Position numbers and translations under genes: made by a program. Below are positions 1 through 8,151 of a stretch of DNA of 64,000 bases, piece after piece; within the stretch, counting starts at the first letter, position 1, and each line of letters starts with the position of its first letter. This DNA is from Companilactobacillus zhongbaensis (GTDB lineage Bacteria > Bacillota > Bacilli > Lactobacillales > Lactobacillaceae), in assembly GCF_003946515.1 (NCBI RefSeq), contig NZ_RHOM01000001.1, positions 161,001 through 225,000 of the forward strand, given 5' to 3'. The notes beneath the pieces were generated by a model. That model was not told the origin of the DNA. It worked only from the letters and a program-made list of their open reading frames with translations, and searched no databases.

Positions 1-103
1 TTTGGAGTAGGATTCAAAGCGTTAAGTGCTGGTGGAACGGAATGTGAACACCGGACAAAGGGGAGTGACCCCGCGGTTTTGTTTCCGCATTCGCCACATA
101 TAT
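1..103 (+). promoter_or_regulatory. THF (tetrahydrofolate) riboswitch aptamer upstream of folT
   Basis: The start of the window carries the conserved THF-aptamer words GGAGTAG, then GCGTTAAGTG (19-28), and the 3' portion GCATTCGCCAC (87-97) that corresponds to the usual GCATCCGCTCC. The arms GGATTCAAAG (10-19) and GGTTTTGTTTCC (75-86) can form the long P2 stem, with two internal mismatches. CTGGTG/CACCGG (29-34, 49-54) forms a further hairpin. The class is known from folT leaders of Firmicutes, and a FolT-type transporter follows directly. The 5' edge may start a few bases before the window. Confidence 0.85.
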
Positions 104-131
104 AGTTAATCGCCATATTCTAGTTATATTT

Positions 132-151
132 TGTGGCAGCTCCGCTGGGAG
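132..151 (+). promoter_or_regulatory. Candidate expression platform sequestering the folT ribosome binding site
   Basis: CTCC at 140-143 can pair with GGAG at 148-151, which is the folT Shine-Dalgarno sequence. The upstream word TGTGGC (132-137) can pair alternatively with GCCACA (93-98) at the 3' end of the THF aptamer. There is no U-tract, so control of translation rather than of termination is inferred. Confidence 0.5.
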
Positions 152-159
152 ATGTCAAA

Positions 160-696
160 ATGAACAGAAGTAAGCAAAGTAGCACCGCAATAAGCATCCA
201 TGAATTGACTTGGATGGCCTTGTTGATCGCACTAGAAAGTGTCTTGATCAAACTGACTTTCGGAAGCGCCATGCTCAAAGTTGGATTTGCCTTTATTGCT
301 GTAGGACTAATGGGTTATTACTTTGGTCCTTACAAAGCAGCGTTAGCTAACGGGATCGCCGATTTGATCTCAAATGTTATTTTAGGATCAAACGGTAGTT
401 ATTTCTTCTGGGGCTTCACCGTCTCAGCCGTTGTTTCCGGCTTGATCGCAGGATTTGTCTTGCATCGCCGCAAAGTTACGCTGTTGAATGTCTTTATCAC
501 GATATTATTAATTACCGTGGTGGTTAACACGTTAATGAATACCCTTTGGGTAAGTATTATGACTAATAACCCGTATCTCGTTATGTTAGTGGCAAGATTG
601 CCTAAACAAGCGATTGCGCTGGTTTACCAAACAGGACTGTTGTTCATTATGTTGAAATGGATCGATGGTTCACGATTTTCTAAAATAGGCCGGTAG
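160..696 (+). CDS. folT: FolT-type folate ECF transporter S component
   Basis: Substrate-binding membrane subunit that gives folate specificity to an energy-coupling-factor transporter. The shared EcfA/A'/T energising module would be encoded elsewhere. The protein has about 178 residues and five to six hydrophobic segments. It starts with a Ser/Lys-rich cytoplasmic stretch followed by the first helix (MALLIALESVLIKL), as in FolT proteins. An in-frame GTG at 133 exists, but ATG 160 is chosen because GGGAG (147-151) sits 8 bases before it and because homologues start with a short polar N terminus. The THF riboswitch directly upstream supports the folate assignment, so expression should fall when tetrahydrofolate is plentiful. 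It is a single-gene unit, with a terminator overlapping its stop codon. Confidence 0.85.
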   Translation: MNRSKQSSTAISIHELTWMALLIALESVLIKLTFGSAMLKVGFAFIAVGLMGYYFGPYKAALANGIADLISNVILGSNGSYFFWGFTVSAVVSGLIAGFVLHRRKVTLLNVFITILLITVVVNTLMNTLWVSIMTNNPYLVMLVARLPKQAIALVYQTGLLFIMLKWIDGSRFSKIGR

Positions 697-710
697 GGTC
701 TATTTTTTTT
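682..710 (+). terminator. Intrinsic terminator of folT
   Basis: The stem AAATAGGCC / GGGTCTATTT with loop GGTA is followed by a run of eight T. The folT stop codon TAG (694-696) lies inside the hairpin. Confidence 0.85.
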
Positions 711-796
711 GCGTGTTTTTTTTGTTATTTTTTTTTGAGTTGTTTTGGTGGACAGGGTTTGGGTTGTTTGAGAGAATTTGGGTTTTGGGTGTGGAG

Positions 797-928
797 TTGT
801 TGGTAAGTTTTTTTTGCTTTGTTGGTGAGCCTCTGTTTGATTGTTTCCAAACTTTGAATTGATTGTTACCAAATTTCCGTTTGTTTGTTGCCAAACTTCT
901 ATTGGTATTTAACCAAACGTTGCCCGAT
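797..928. repeat. 22-bp degenerate tandem repeat array, about six units
   Basis: TTGTT recurs at 797, 819, 841, 863 and 885, exactly 22 bp apart. The following CCAAA recurs at 847, 869, 891 and 913, again every 22 bp. Units become more alike towards the right; the best consensus is TTGTT-N-CCAAACTT followed by variable bases. The stretch around it (711-930) is T/G rich with no credible ORF. Confidence 0.75.
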
Positions 929-933
929 TTATA

Positions 934-1063
934 GTGGAAACGCGCTCCGAGGCACAGCGGCCTACGGTTTAGAAACTGTCAGCAGGCACGGCTTCGCCAC
1001 ACCTTGGGTGCTGACAGTCCCTAAATCCTCAGCAGCTAACCGTGCCTCTCCGCGCTCTTTTTT
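934..1063 (+). repeat. Family A structured intergenic repeat, copy A1
   Basis: The outer stem GAGGCAC (949-955) pairs with GTGCCTC (1042-1048). Next come the conserved internal-loop strands CAGCGGCCTACGG and ATCCTCAGCAGCTAAC, then a long inner hairpin built on ACTGTCAGCA / TGCTGACAGT. It ends in a CTCTTTTTT run that could terminate transcription. Tandem with A2. Confidence 0.85.
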
Positions 1064-1192
1064 GGTGGAAACGAGTTCCGGCTCACAGCGGCCTCCGGTT
1101 TAGAAACTGTCGGCAGGCACGGCTTCGCCGCACCTTTAGTGCCGACAGTCCCTAAATCCTCAGCAGCTGACCGTGAGCCTCCACTCTCTTTG
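1064..1192 (+). repeat. Family A structured intergenic repeat, copy A2
   Basis: Direct tandem copy of A1. The outer stem has changed on both sides, to GGCTCAC (1080-1086) and GTGAGCC (1173-1179), so pairing is kept. The inner stem is CTGTCGGCA / TGCCGACAG, again a compensated change. The loop strands CAGCGGCCTCCGG and ATCCTCAGCAGCTGAC are conserved. Confidence 0.85.
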
Positions 1193-1221
1193 TGATAAAA
1201 TACCTATATTAAGGAATGAGT

Positions 1222-1956
1222 GTGTTATTTATTATGAAAATTTTAGCTTTTGATACATCTAATAAACCCCTAACTGTTGCTGTTGTTGAGGATGGCAAGT
1301 GTTTGGCTCGTATGGATTCTTCTGAGTTGAAGACTCATAGTGTTTCTCTTTTGCCTGATATTCAGGAGTCACTTGAGACGGCTGGTTTGAGTGTTAATGA
1401 TATTGATCGGATTGCGGTTGCTGATGGTCCTGGTTCTTATACTGGGGTCCGGATCGCTGTTACGGTTGCTAAGACTTTGGCTTTTACTTTGGATAAGCCT
1501 TTGGTCGGTATTTCTAGTTTGCGTTTGTTAGCTGCTGATGGCACCGATGACAAATTAGTCGTTGCTTTGGAAGATGCTCGTAACGACAATGCTTTTGCTG
1601 GAGCTTATATTAAAAAATCCGGCGAAGTGGTCAATGTTATTGAGGATCAACATATTTCAATGAGTCGGCTTTTTGAAAAGTTGAGCAATTATCCGGCTGA
1701 ACAAATTCAATTCGTTAACGCTTCTGAGCATTTGGCAGAATTGATCAATGAAGCAATGCCAAAAGCTTCAGTAGTTTTGACTAAGGATAGTTTGCCTGAT
1801 GCCGTGAAATTGGCACAAATTGCTGAAAATGCTGAACCAGTTAAAGATATCAATGCATTCGTACCAACATACTTGCGTTTGACACAAGCAGAACACGATT
1901 GGATCGAAAAGGGACACAAGGAAGACGGTAATATTTCTTATGTGGAAGAAATTTAA
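1222..1956 (+). CDS. tsaB: tRNA N6-threonylcarbamoyladenosine synthesis protein TsaB
   Basis: Non-catalytic partner of TsaD in making t6A at position 37 of ANN-decoding tRNAs. ASKHA-fold (Hsp70/actin-like) protein of about 244 residues. Seen in the sequence: the N-terminal ILAFDTSNKPLTVAV strand pair, a helix around SVSLLPDIQESLE, and the family signature GPGSYTGVRIAVTVAK near residues 75-90. Three in-frame starts are possible: ATG 1216, GTG 1222 and ATG 1234. AAGGA at 1211-1215 is well spaced only for GTG 1222, which is used here; homology would also allow 1234. The gene is followed with overlap by rimI and then tsaD, the classic arrangement (B. subtilis ydiC-ydiD-ydiE). Confidence 0.93.
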   Translation: MLFIMKILAFDTSNKPLTVAVVEDGKCLARMDSSELKTHSVSLLPDIQESLETAGLSVNDIDRIAVADGPGSYTGVRIAVTVAKTLAFTLDKPLVGISSLRLLAADGTDDKLVVALEDARNDNAFAGAYIKKSGEVVNVIEDQHISMSRLFEKLSNYPAEQIQFVNASEHLAELINEAMPKASVVLTKDSLPDAVKLAQIAENAEPVKDINAFVPTYLRLTQAEHDWIEKGHKEDGNISYVEEI

Positions 1957-2476
1957 GCAAGCCGTATGGCCGCAAGAAGACGAGGAAAAATATCCATTCA
2001 CGGATAAAAATGTGAATATCAATGACTCAGAATTGCTCTTGAGAAAGGCCAAGTCAGTCGATGTTGACGACTTCATGACCATCCAAGAACAAATTTATGG
2101 GACGCCGGTTCCCTGGTCCCAAGACATCGTTGCCAATGAGATCAGAAATCGCAATGCCCTTTATTTAGTGCTGGTCAAAGATGAAAAAGTCGTCGCCTTC
2201 ATTGGCTTAGCTATGAATATGGGTAAAGAATCTCACATCACGAATTTAGCCATCTTGCCCAAATATCAAAAATTCGGCCTTGGTCATTTATTACTGAATC
2301 AAGTGATCGACTACAGTAAAAAATATGATTACAACCGGATGTCTTTAGAAGTCGATATTACTAATGAATCGGCCATTAATTTGTATGAAGCATTCGGATT
2401 TGAAACACGTTTAGTCCACAAAAAATATTATTATAGAAATCACCACGATGCATTAGAAATGGTGGTTGAGTTGTGA
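1940..2476 (+). CDS. rimI: Ribosomal protein bS18 alanine N-acetyltransferase, RimI family
   Basis: GNAT-fold acetyltransferase expected to acetylate the N-terminal alanine of ribosomal protein S18 using acetyl-CoA. It has 178 residues, with an N-terminal extension of about 30 residues before the GNAT core. The acetyl-CoA loop reads [10 protein letters not shown], so the usual Arg/Gln-x-x-Gly-x-Gly/Ala signature is kept with Gln first. The C-terminal [16 protein letters not shown] is typical of RimI. The start at ATG 1940 lies 17 bases inside tsaB, which fits translational coupling. The gene sits between tsaB and tsaD, its normal place. RimI-like proteins can have other substrates, so the exact target is inferred. 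Confidence 0.88.
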   Translation: MWKKFKQAVWPQEDEEKYPFTDKNVNINDSELLLRKAKSVDVDDFMTIQEQIYGTPVPWSQDIVANEIRNRNALYLVLVKDEKVVAFIGLAMNMGKESHITNLAILPKYQKFGLGHLLLNQVIDYSKKYDYNRMSLEVDITNESAINLYEAFGFETRLVHKKYYYRNHHDALEMVVEL

Positions 2477-2486
2477 GGGAATTATT

Positions 2487-3500
2487 TTGAAAAAAGATAC
2501 ATTGATCTTGTCTTTTGAAAGCAGCTGTGATGAAACGAGTGTAGCTGTCATCAAAAATGGCAAGCAAATTTTATCGAATATTATTGCAACACAAATAAAA
2601 AGTCATCAACGTTTCGGTGGGGTAGTTCCAGAAGTAGCCAGTCGCCACCACGTTGAAGAAATCACTGTCTGCATCCAAATGGCAATGGACGAAGCAGAAG
2701 TCGACTACGACGACTTAGATGCCGTTGCTGTAACTTATGGACCCGGACTAGTAGGATCGCTCTTGATCGGTATCATGGCAGCCAAGACAGTAGCCTTTGC
2801 CCATGACTTACCACTGATCAAGTCAAATCACTTAGCAGGCCACATTTATTCAGCTAACTTCGTAACTGACCTAGAATATCCATTCATGGCCTTACTAGTT
2901 TCAGGTGGTCACACCGAATTAGTTTACGTCAAAGCACCAGGGGAGTTCGAAACACTAGGCGACACTAGAGATGATGCAGTAGGAGAAGCCTACGACAAAA
3001 TCGGTCGTGTACTGGGGATCAATTATCCAGCCGGAAAAGAAGTTGATCGACTAGCCGGTATCGGTAAAGACACCTTCGATTTTCCAAGAGCCATGGTCCA
3101 AGAAGACAACCTGGACTTCAGTTTCAGTGGACTAAAGAGTGCCTTCATCAACACCGTCCACCACGCTGATCAAGTCCACGAAGAATTGAGCAAAGAAGAC
3201 CTAGCAGCCAGCTTCCAAGGTGCGGTTTTGGATATCTTAGCCAACAAGACCTTCAGAGCAATTAAGACACACCCAGTAAAGCAATTAGTAGTAGCTGGTG
3301 GAGTGGCTGCCAATCAAGGGTTGAGAAGCCGCTTGGCCTCAGAAGTTGCCAAAAGAAACGACGACATCGAATTAGTATTTCCACCACTAAGATTATGTGG
3401 TGACAATGCCGCCATGATCGGTGCCATCGCCCAAATTCAATACGATAAAAAAGACTTCGCAGACTTAACTGTCAATGCGGATCCTAGTTTAGATTTTTAA
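2487..3500 (+). CDS. tsaD: tRNA N6-adenosine threonylcarbamoyltransferase TsaD
   Basis: Catalytic subunit that transfers the threonylcarbamoyl group to A37 of tRNA, working with TsaB and TsaE. About 337 residues. Seen: [15 protein letters not shown] at the N terminus, the metal-binding [11 protein letters not shown] (two histidines), the nucleotide-binding [11 protein letters not shown], and [12 protein letters not shown]. The longer frame opens at TTG 2466, but TTG 2487 is preferred because GAGGGA (2475-2480) lies 6 bases upstream and the protein then starts [13 protein letters not shown] like its homologues. Last gene of the tsaB-rimI-tsaD unit and followed by a strong terminator. Confidence 0.95.
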   Translation: MKKDTLILSFESSCDETSVAVIKNGKQILSNIIATQIKSHQRFGGVVPEVASRHHVEEITVCIQMAMDEAEVDYDDLDAVAVTYGPGLVGSLLIGIMAAKTVAFAHDLPLIKSNHLAGHIYSANFVTDLEYPFMALLVSGGHTELVYVKAPGEFETLGDTRDDAVGEAYDKIGRVLGINYPAGKEVDRLAGIGKDTFDFPRAMVQEDNLDFSFSGLKSAFINTVHHADQVHEELSKEDLAASFQGAVLDILANKTFRAIKTHPVKQLVVAGGVAANQGLRSRLASEVAKRNDDIELVFPPLRLCGDNAAMIGAIAQIQYDKKDFADLTVNADPSLDF

Positions 3501-3504
3501 TATC

Positions 3505-3542
3505 AAAAAAGAGCAGACTTTCACAAAAGTTTGCTCTTTTTT
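3505..3542. terminator. Bidirectional terminator between tsaD and the ABC-F gene
   Basis: AAAAAAGAGCAGACTTT and AAGTTTGCTCTTTTTT form a long stem with A-run and T-run flanks. It serves tsaD on the plus strand and the convergent ABC-F gene on the minus strand. Confidence 0.9.
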
Positions 3543-3560
3543 ATTTTCTAAATATTAGAT

Positions 3561-5477
3561 TTATTCGAACTCCTCAAGCTCCATAGACTTCTCAGTCCAA
3601 GCATCTTCCAATTCGCTTTGAGAAGCGTTATTCTCATCAATTTCCTTCTGCAGATCAGCTAATTTGGAATAAGCCGATAAATTCTCAGGCTTGGTCATTT
3701 CAGCTTGCAAAGCTGCTGTTTTTTCTTCCAACTCGGAAATTTGCTTTTCGAGTTCTTCGACTTGACGTCTGATCTTTCGTTCAGCTTTTTGCTGGTCCTT
3801 TGATTTCTGGTATTCGACTTTTTTCTCACTGACAACGTGCTTTTTGGCGGTTTCTTCGGCCTCATCGCTATGGTCAGTGGTTTTTTCTAGATAGTAGTCA
3901 TAATCACCCAGATAGATCTTGCTGCCTTCAGGCGTGATCTCAACGATCCGATTGGCTAAGGTGTTCAATAAGTATCGGTCGTGGGAAACGAAGAGGACGG
4001 TCCCTGCGAAGCGGCTGAGGGCGTCTTCTAAGACTTCCTTGCTATCGATGTCCAAATGGTTCGTCGGTTCGTCCATGATCAAAAAGTTGTCATGCTCCAT
4101 CGATAGTTTTGTCAGTGTCAGACGAGCTTTTTCACCACCGGATAGTCCAGCTACTGGTTTCAAGACATCGTCGCCACTGAACAAGAATGAACCTAAAATA
4201 TTGCGGATGACTTGTTCATCGAGTAGGGGATGTCGATCCCAAATTTCGTGGAGAATGTCTTTTTGTGGATCTAGACTGTTCAGGTTTTGGTCGTAGTAGC
4301 CAATTTGCACATTTGCGCCAAATTGGTAAGTTCCGGCTAGCAAGGGGATTTGGTCGAGGATCGACTTCAAGAGGGTCGATTTCCCGATACCGTTCGGTCC
4401 AATGACACCAACTCGTTCGCCTTTTTTGATGTCGAGATTGATCGGCGAGGACATGACTTGATCCTTTTCGTAGCCGATGGCGGCGTCGCTGATCAAGAGA
4501 ACGTCGTTACCACTTTCGCGGTCGATCTCAAATGAGAAGTGAGCCGAACCTTGATCAGATCCTGGCTTGTCCATGACATCCATCTTTTCCAATTTCTTGC
4601 GTCGACTTTGTGCCATCTTCGTCGTTGAAGCCCGGACGATATTTTTCTGGATGTATTCTTCAGTCTTCTTGATCTCTGCTTGTTGTTCTTCGTAGTGTTT
4701 CCAAGCAACTTCTTGATTCTTTTTCTTTTCTTGCAAGTAAAAAGTATAGTTTCCGGAATAATGAGTTGCTGAATGTTGATTGATCTCGACGATCTCTGTA
4801 GCCACTTTGTCTAAAAAGTATTGGTCGTGGGAGACGATGACGAGTGCTCCTCGATAGTTTTTGAGGTAACCTTCAAGCCATTCGACGGTCGTAATATCTA
4901 AGTGGTTCGTGGGCTCATCTAGTAACAAGATGTCATGATGTTCGAGCAACATTTTTGCCATCGCCAAACGGGAACGTTCGCCACCAGATAGGGTGGAGAC
5001 TTTTTCTTCCCAGACGTCTTCGTCGAAACCGAAACCTTTGAGAACGCTGCGGATCTCGGATTGATAGCCGTAGCCATTTTCCTGGCGGAATTTAGTTTGA
5101 ACTTGGTCGTATTGCTTGAGCAATTGATCGTAGTCGCTGACCGTATTATCAGCTAATTTTTCTTCGAGGGCATGCATTTGCTTTTCTTGGACCTTTAAAT
5201 AGTCGAAGACAGCTTCCATCTCTTTAAAAATTTGATTGTCACTATTCAGCCCTGAATCCTGGGCTAAATAGCCGATGTTAGTGTCTTTTTTTAAAGCAAT
5301 ATTGCCCGAATTATAGCTTTCTTGATTGGATAAAATTTTTAAAAGTGTTGATTTGCCTACACCGTTTCTTCCTACTAAACCAATCCTACTATTGTCTTGT
5401 ACTTCAAATGTGACGTTCGAAAAAAGTTTTTTTGTGCCGAAGTTCTTGGTGAGACTTTGTGCTTGTAATAATATCAA
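3561..5477 (-). CDS. ydiF: ABC-F family ATPase, YdiF type
   Basis: Cytosolic ABC-F protein with two nucleotide-binding domains and no membrane domain. The family acts on ribosomes (translation quality control or antibiotic protection). 638 residues. Domain 1 shows Walker A GRNGVGKST, signature LSGGERSRLAM and Walker B ILLLDEPTNHLD. A charged linker of about 80 residues follows (the P-site tRNA interaction motif region). Domain 2 shows GPNGIGKST, LSGGEKARLTL and FLIMDEPTNHLD. A long C-terminal coiled coil of Glu/Lys/Gln (from about residue 545) is typical of YdiF/Uup-like members. Start is TTG 5477 with AAGGAG 8 bases upstream. Its position next to tsaD and rex matches B. subtilis ydiF. No specific resistance role can be read from sequence. 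Confidence 0.9.
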   Translation of the reverse strand: MILLQAQSLTKNFGTKKLFSNVTFEVQDNSRIGLVGRNGVGKSTLLKILSNQESYNSGNIALKKDTNIGYLAQDSGLNSDNQIFKEMEAVFDYLKVQEKQMHALEEKLADNTVSDYDQLLKQYDQVQTKFRQENGYGYQSEIRSVLKGFGFDEDVWEEKVSTLSGGERSRLAMAKMLLEHHDILLLDEPTNHLDITTVEWLEGYLKNYRGALVIVSHDQYFLDKVATEIVEINQHSATHYSGNYTFYLQEKKKNQEVAWKHYEEQQAEIKKTEEYIQKNIVRASTTKMAQSRRKKLEKMDVMDKPGSDQGSAHFSFEIDRESGNDVLLISDAAIGYEKDQVMSSPINLDIKKGERVGVIGPNGIGKSTLLKSILDQIPLLAGTYQFGANVQIGYYDQNLNSLDPQKDILHEIWDRHPLLDEQVIRNILGSFLFSGDDVLKPVAGLSGGEKARLTLTKLSMEHDNFLIMDEPTNHLDIDSKEVLEDALSRFAGTVLFVSHDRYLLNTLANRIVEITPEGSKIYLGDYDYYLEKTTDHSDEAEETAKKHVVSEKKVEYQKSKDQQKAERKIRRQVEELEKQISELEEKTAALQAEMTKPENLSAYSKLADLQKEIDENNASQSELEDAWTEKSMELEEFE

Positions 5478-5501
5478 TGATATACTCCTTTATATTCACA
5501 A

Positions 5502-5507
5502 ATTATA
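5502..5507 (-). promoter_or_regulatory. -10 element of the ABC-F gene promoter
   Basis: On the minus strand this reads TATAAT, about 25 bases before the ABC-F start codon. A -35 match (near 5525-5530) is weak. Confidence 0.45.
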
Positions 5508-5612
5508 CTATGAATTTTGTTATTTTCATGGCTTTTTGAACTAAGATATTGCTTTTTTCACAAGTTTTATTTATAGTAGTTGTTAGTGAAAACACGCACA
5601 TGGTGGTGGATT

Positions 5613-6260
5613 ATGACAAAAACAACAGTTCCAAACGCAACAATTAAAAGATTGCCTATTTATTATAGATATTTCCAATTCTTAAAAGACGAAGGCACAC
5701 AAAAGATTTCATCAGGTGAATTGTCTGACGGTATCAAGATCGATAGCGCTACAATTCGTCGTGACTTTTCTTATTTAGGTGCATTGGGTAAACGTGGTTA
5801 CGGATACGACGTTGATGAGTTGGTAGCATTTTTCAAGAAGCTACTTAACCAAGACAAGCGTACTAACGTAGCGTTAGTTGGTGTCGGTAATTTAGGTAAT
5901 GCTTTATTGAATTACAATTTCTCAAGAACTAACAACGTTCGTATCGCGGCTGCTTTTGATATCGACAAGTCAATTGTCGGTACTGTTAAGAGTGGCGTTC
6001 CGGTCTACGATATTAGTGAGATCAAAGAGCAACTTAGTTTGCAACAGATCGATGTAGTTATTTTAACAGTTTCTTCTAATGCAGCACAAACTACCGCAGA
6101 CGAATTAGCTAAGGCTGGTGTTCGAGGTATCTTGAACTTTACTCCAGTTATCATTAATGTTCCTAGCTCGATCCGCGTTCACTACGTTGATCTAGCTAAC
6201 GAATTGCAAACGTTGATCTTTTTCTTGGATCGCGATAAAGATGCAAGTGAAGAGGAATAA
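5613..6260 (+). CDS. rex: Redox-sensing transcriptional repressor Rex
   Basis: Dimeric repressor that releases DNA when NADH is high and so controls fermentation and anaerobic genes. About 215 residues. N-terminal winged helix (about residues 1-80: TIKRLPIYYRYFQFL, then ISSGELSDGIKIDSATIRRDFSYLG), followed by a Rossmann domain with ALVGVGNLGNALLNY, and a C-terminal swapped helix ending FLDRDKDASEEE. The frame opens at TTG 5580, but ATG 5613 with GGTGG at 5605-5609 gives the normal Rex N terminus. No complete Rex operator (TTGTGA-N6-TCACAA type) was found upstream, only half-site-like TTCACAA words. Confidence 0.95.
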   Translation: MTKTTVPNATIKRLPIYYRYFQFLKDEGTQKISSGELSDGIKIDSATIRRDFSYLGALGKRGYGYDVDELVAFFKKLLNQDKRTNVALVGVGNLGNALLNYNFSRTNNVRIAAAFDIDKSIVGTVKSGVPVYDISEIKEQLSLQQIDVVILTVSSNAAQTTADELAKAGVRGILNFTPVIINVPSSIRVHYVDLANELQTLIFFLDRDKDASEEE

Positions 6261-6283
6261 TTTTTTTGATTGAGGGGTAAATC

Positions 6284-7255
6284 ATGAGTGAACCATTATT
6301 TCTAAAGCCTGTTTTTCATCAGAAACTTTGGGGTGGCCGCAAGCTGGAATCGGCTTTTGGCTATGACCTTCCTGATGGAAATATTGGGGAATGCTGGGCA
6401 ATTTCTGGACACCCACACGGACGTTCAATGGTCGAAAACGGCGAATTAGCTGGACAATACGTTGACGATCTTTGGAAAGATCATAAAGAACTCTTTGGTG
6501 ATCCCAAGGGGGAAGTCTTTCCATTGTTGACGAAGATCCTTGATGCTGAAGCTAGTTTATCGGTCCAAGTACATCCGGATAATGAATATGCAGAAAAACA
6601 CGAGCACGAACTCGGTAAGACTGAGTGCTGGTACGTGATCGATGCTGAACCAGGATCATATTTGATCTATGGTCATCACGCAAAGACTAAGGAACAACTA
6701 GACTCAATGATCGAAAGTGGTGATTGGGATCATTTGTTGAGAAAAGTACCAGTTAAGACTGGCGACTTTTTCTACGTACCTAGTGGGACCGTCCATGCCT
6801 TGAATAAGGGAATCATGGTTTTGGAAACTCAACAAAGTAGTGATACGACTTATCGTTTGTATGACTATGATCGAGTTGAAAAAAGCACTGGTAAGAAACG
6901 TGAGCTTCATATTAAACAATCTGAAGACACGATCATGGTGCCTCACGAAGATCCAAAATTGAATATCGTTAAACGTTCTGAAGGGAAGAACGAATTTACT
7001 ACTTTCGTTCAACCTCCAGTTTCACCTTACTTTGCTGTTTACCGTTGGCAGATCAAGGAGCCTGCTGTGTTTAACCATGAGATCGGTAAGTATACTTTGG
7101 TTTCGGTTATTGATGGTACTGGGCTTTTGACTATTGATGGTAATGATTATAAGTTGGCTAAGGGGCAACATTTTATTATACCCGCTACTGTTTCTCAGTG
7201 GACTTTAGATGGGGTTGATTTGGATGTTATTGCTTCTGAGTCGGGTGAAGAATAG
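6284..7255 (+). CDS. manA: Mannose-6-phosphate isomerase, class I
   Basis: Zinc enzyme that interconverts mannose 6-phosphate and fructose 6-phosphate, feeding mannose into glycolysis. 323 residues, the short Firmicute type. Seen: N-terminal PVFHQKLWGGRKLE, the metal-binding cupin stretch SVQVHPDNEYAEKHE...KTECWYVID with its His and Glu ligands (about residues 94-117), and FFYVPSGTVHAL with a further His. It lies about 1.2 kb before the mannose PTS, which delivers its substrate, but is separated by a terminator and a family B repeat, so the two are not one transcript. Confidence 0.94.
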   Translation: MSEPLFLKPVFHQKLWGGRKLESAFGYDLPDGNIGECWAISGHPHGRSMVENGELAGQYVDDLWKDHKELFGDPKGEVFPLLTKILDAEASLSVQVHPDNEYAEKHEHELGKTECWYVIDAEPGSYLIYGHHAKTKEQLDSMIESGDWDHLLRKVPVKTGDFFYVPSGTVHALNKGIMVLETQQSSDTTYRLYDYDRVEKSTGKKRELHIKQSEDTIMVPHEDPKLNIVKRSEGKNEFTTFVQPPVSPYFAVYRWQIKEPAVFNHEIGKYTLVSVIDGTGLLTIDGNDYKLAKGQHFIIPATVSQWTLDGVDLDVIASESGEE

Positions 7256-7270
7256 GTTTGTTTTGAGGAG

Positions 7271-7301
7271 ATCACAGTGTTGTTGCTGTGGTTTTTTTTT
7301 T
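7271..7301 (+). terminator. Intrinsic terminator of manA
   Basis: Short stem ATCACAG / CTGTGGT around loop TGTTGTTG, followed by ten T. Confidence 0.75.
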
Positions 7302-7329
7302 GTGTTTTTTGGTGGTTGTTGGTTGGGGG

Positions 7330-7521
7330 AGGTTCACTGCCGGTTCTGCGGGGGATTCCGGAAATTTCGCTGTGGAACGGTGTGGGCACGATTTTGAGCT
7401 ATCCGGGAAGTTCGCCCGGACATCTCAAAACTCGGCCTTTTACTAGGCAATAAATTGCCAAGTAAAATTTCACACCCTAGATTTGGCAATAACTTCCTTT
7501 TTTGGTGGGATACGGTACTTA
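7330..7521 (+). repeat. Family B structured intergenic repeat, copy B1 (right arm deleted)
   Basis: Begins with the conserved word GGTTCACTGCCGGTTC and outer-arm TGCGGGGGAT, contains the two standard inner hairpins, and ends with TGGGATACGGTACTTA. Compared with copy B5 it is nearly identical but lacks the stretch that would complete the outer stem: ACACC runs straight into CTAG. So this copy can no longer form its outer helix. Confidence 0.85.
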
Positions 7522-8020
7522 GCTTTTTTGTGCTTACTTGCTGTGGTTTGGGTTGATTTGTTTATGTTTATTCGGTCTTACGATTTTTTCGTCTTGTACT
7601 TATCTTTTTGATTTTTTGTTTCTTTTTTCATCGGTTGGTATTTTGGTTTCTTCTTTTTCTTGCTCCTTTTTCGCTCCTTCGTCGCTTAAAGGTCGCAGTT
7701 TTTCGTTTTGGTCGGGATGGTTTTAAAATTTTTTTCGGTGGATGTGATTTTTTGGGAATTTTTTTGCTTCCATTTTTACTTTACTTTTTTCTTATGGTTT
7801 GTATAAAATAGTACTTGTAATATATCTAGACCTTTTTTATTTCAAGTTCGCTCTTTTGGGTTTGTTTACCCGTTTATATGTCTATACCAATTCGGATTTT
7901 CTGAATACTTGAGTGTATTTTCATTGTATTTATTTTTTGATTAATGACTTTTTTTGTCCTCAATTTTTTACGAGTTTATTGTGAAATTGTTAAAAATCGG
8001 TTTAAAATTGGGAGAAAGGG

Positions 8021-8049
8021 CTGTCATTTTTGCTAAAAAATGATATTAT
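8021..8049 (+). promoter_or_regulatory. Possible sigma-70 type promoter upstream of manX
   Basis: CTGTCA (8021-8026), 17 bases, TATTAT (8044-8049). Four and five of six consensus positions match. Whether it drives a leader transcript of manX is unknown. Confidence 0.3.
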
Positions 8050-8137
8050 GAAAAGGTTCACAAGAAGGGTGAGCTTGGGTGAGACGATTTGCTTTTGGAA
8101 TTTTGATTGTTTGATCTATTTTATTTTTTTTGGTTGA

Positions 8138-8151
8138 AGAAAACGCTTTTA
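8138..8151. promoter_or_regulatory. Candidate cre (CcpA) site upstream of the mannose PTS
   Basis: AGAAAACGCTTTTA keeps the central AANCGNT core of the catabolite-responsive element and departs at two outer positions. CcpA itself is encoded at 49231-50232. It lies about 250 bases before the sigma-54 promoter, so a role is uncertain. Confidence 0.35.

Noticed and set aside
797..928. 22-bp repeats as a CRISPR array
   Set aside because: Units are contiguous with no spacers and are degenerate; no cas genes in the window.
885..1103. Open frame across family A copy A1
   Set aside because: It lies wholly in a palindromic repeat, has no ribosome binding site and no family resemblance.
5540..5600. 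Rex operator in front of rex
   Set aside because: Only half-sites (TTCACAA) are visible; no full palindrome.
7330..7521. Family B as a MITE with terminal inverted repeats
   Set aside because: The two ends (GGTTCACTGCCGG and TAAGTACCGTATCCC on the other strand) are not complementary and no target-site duplication was evident.
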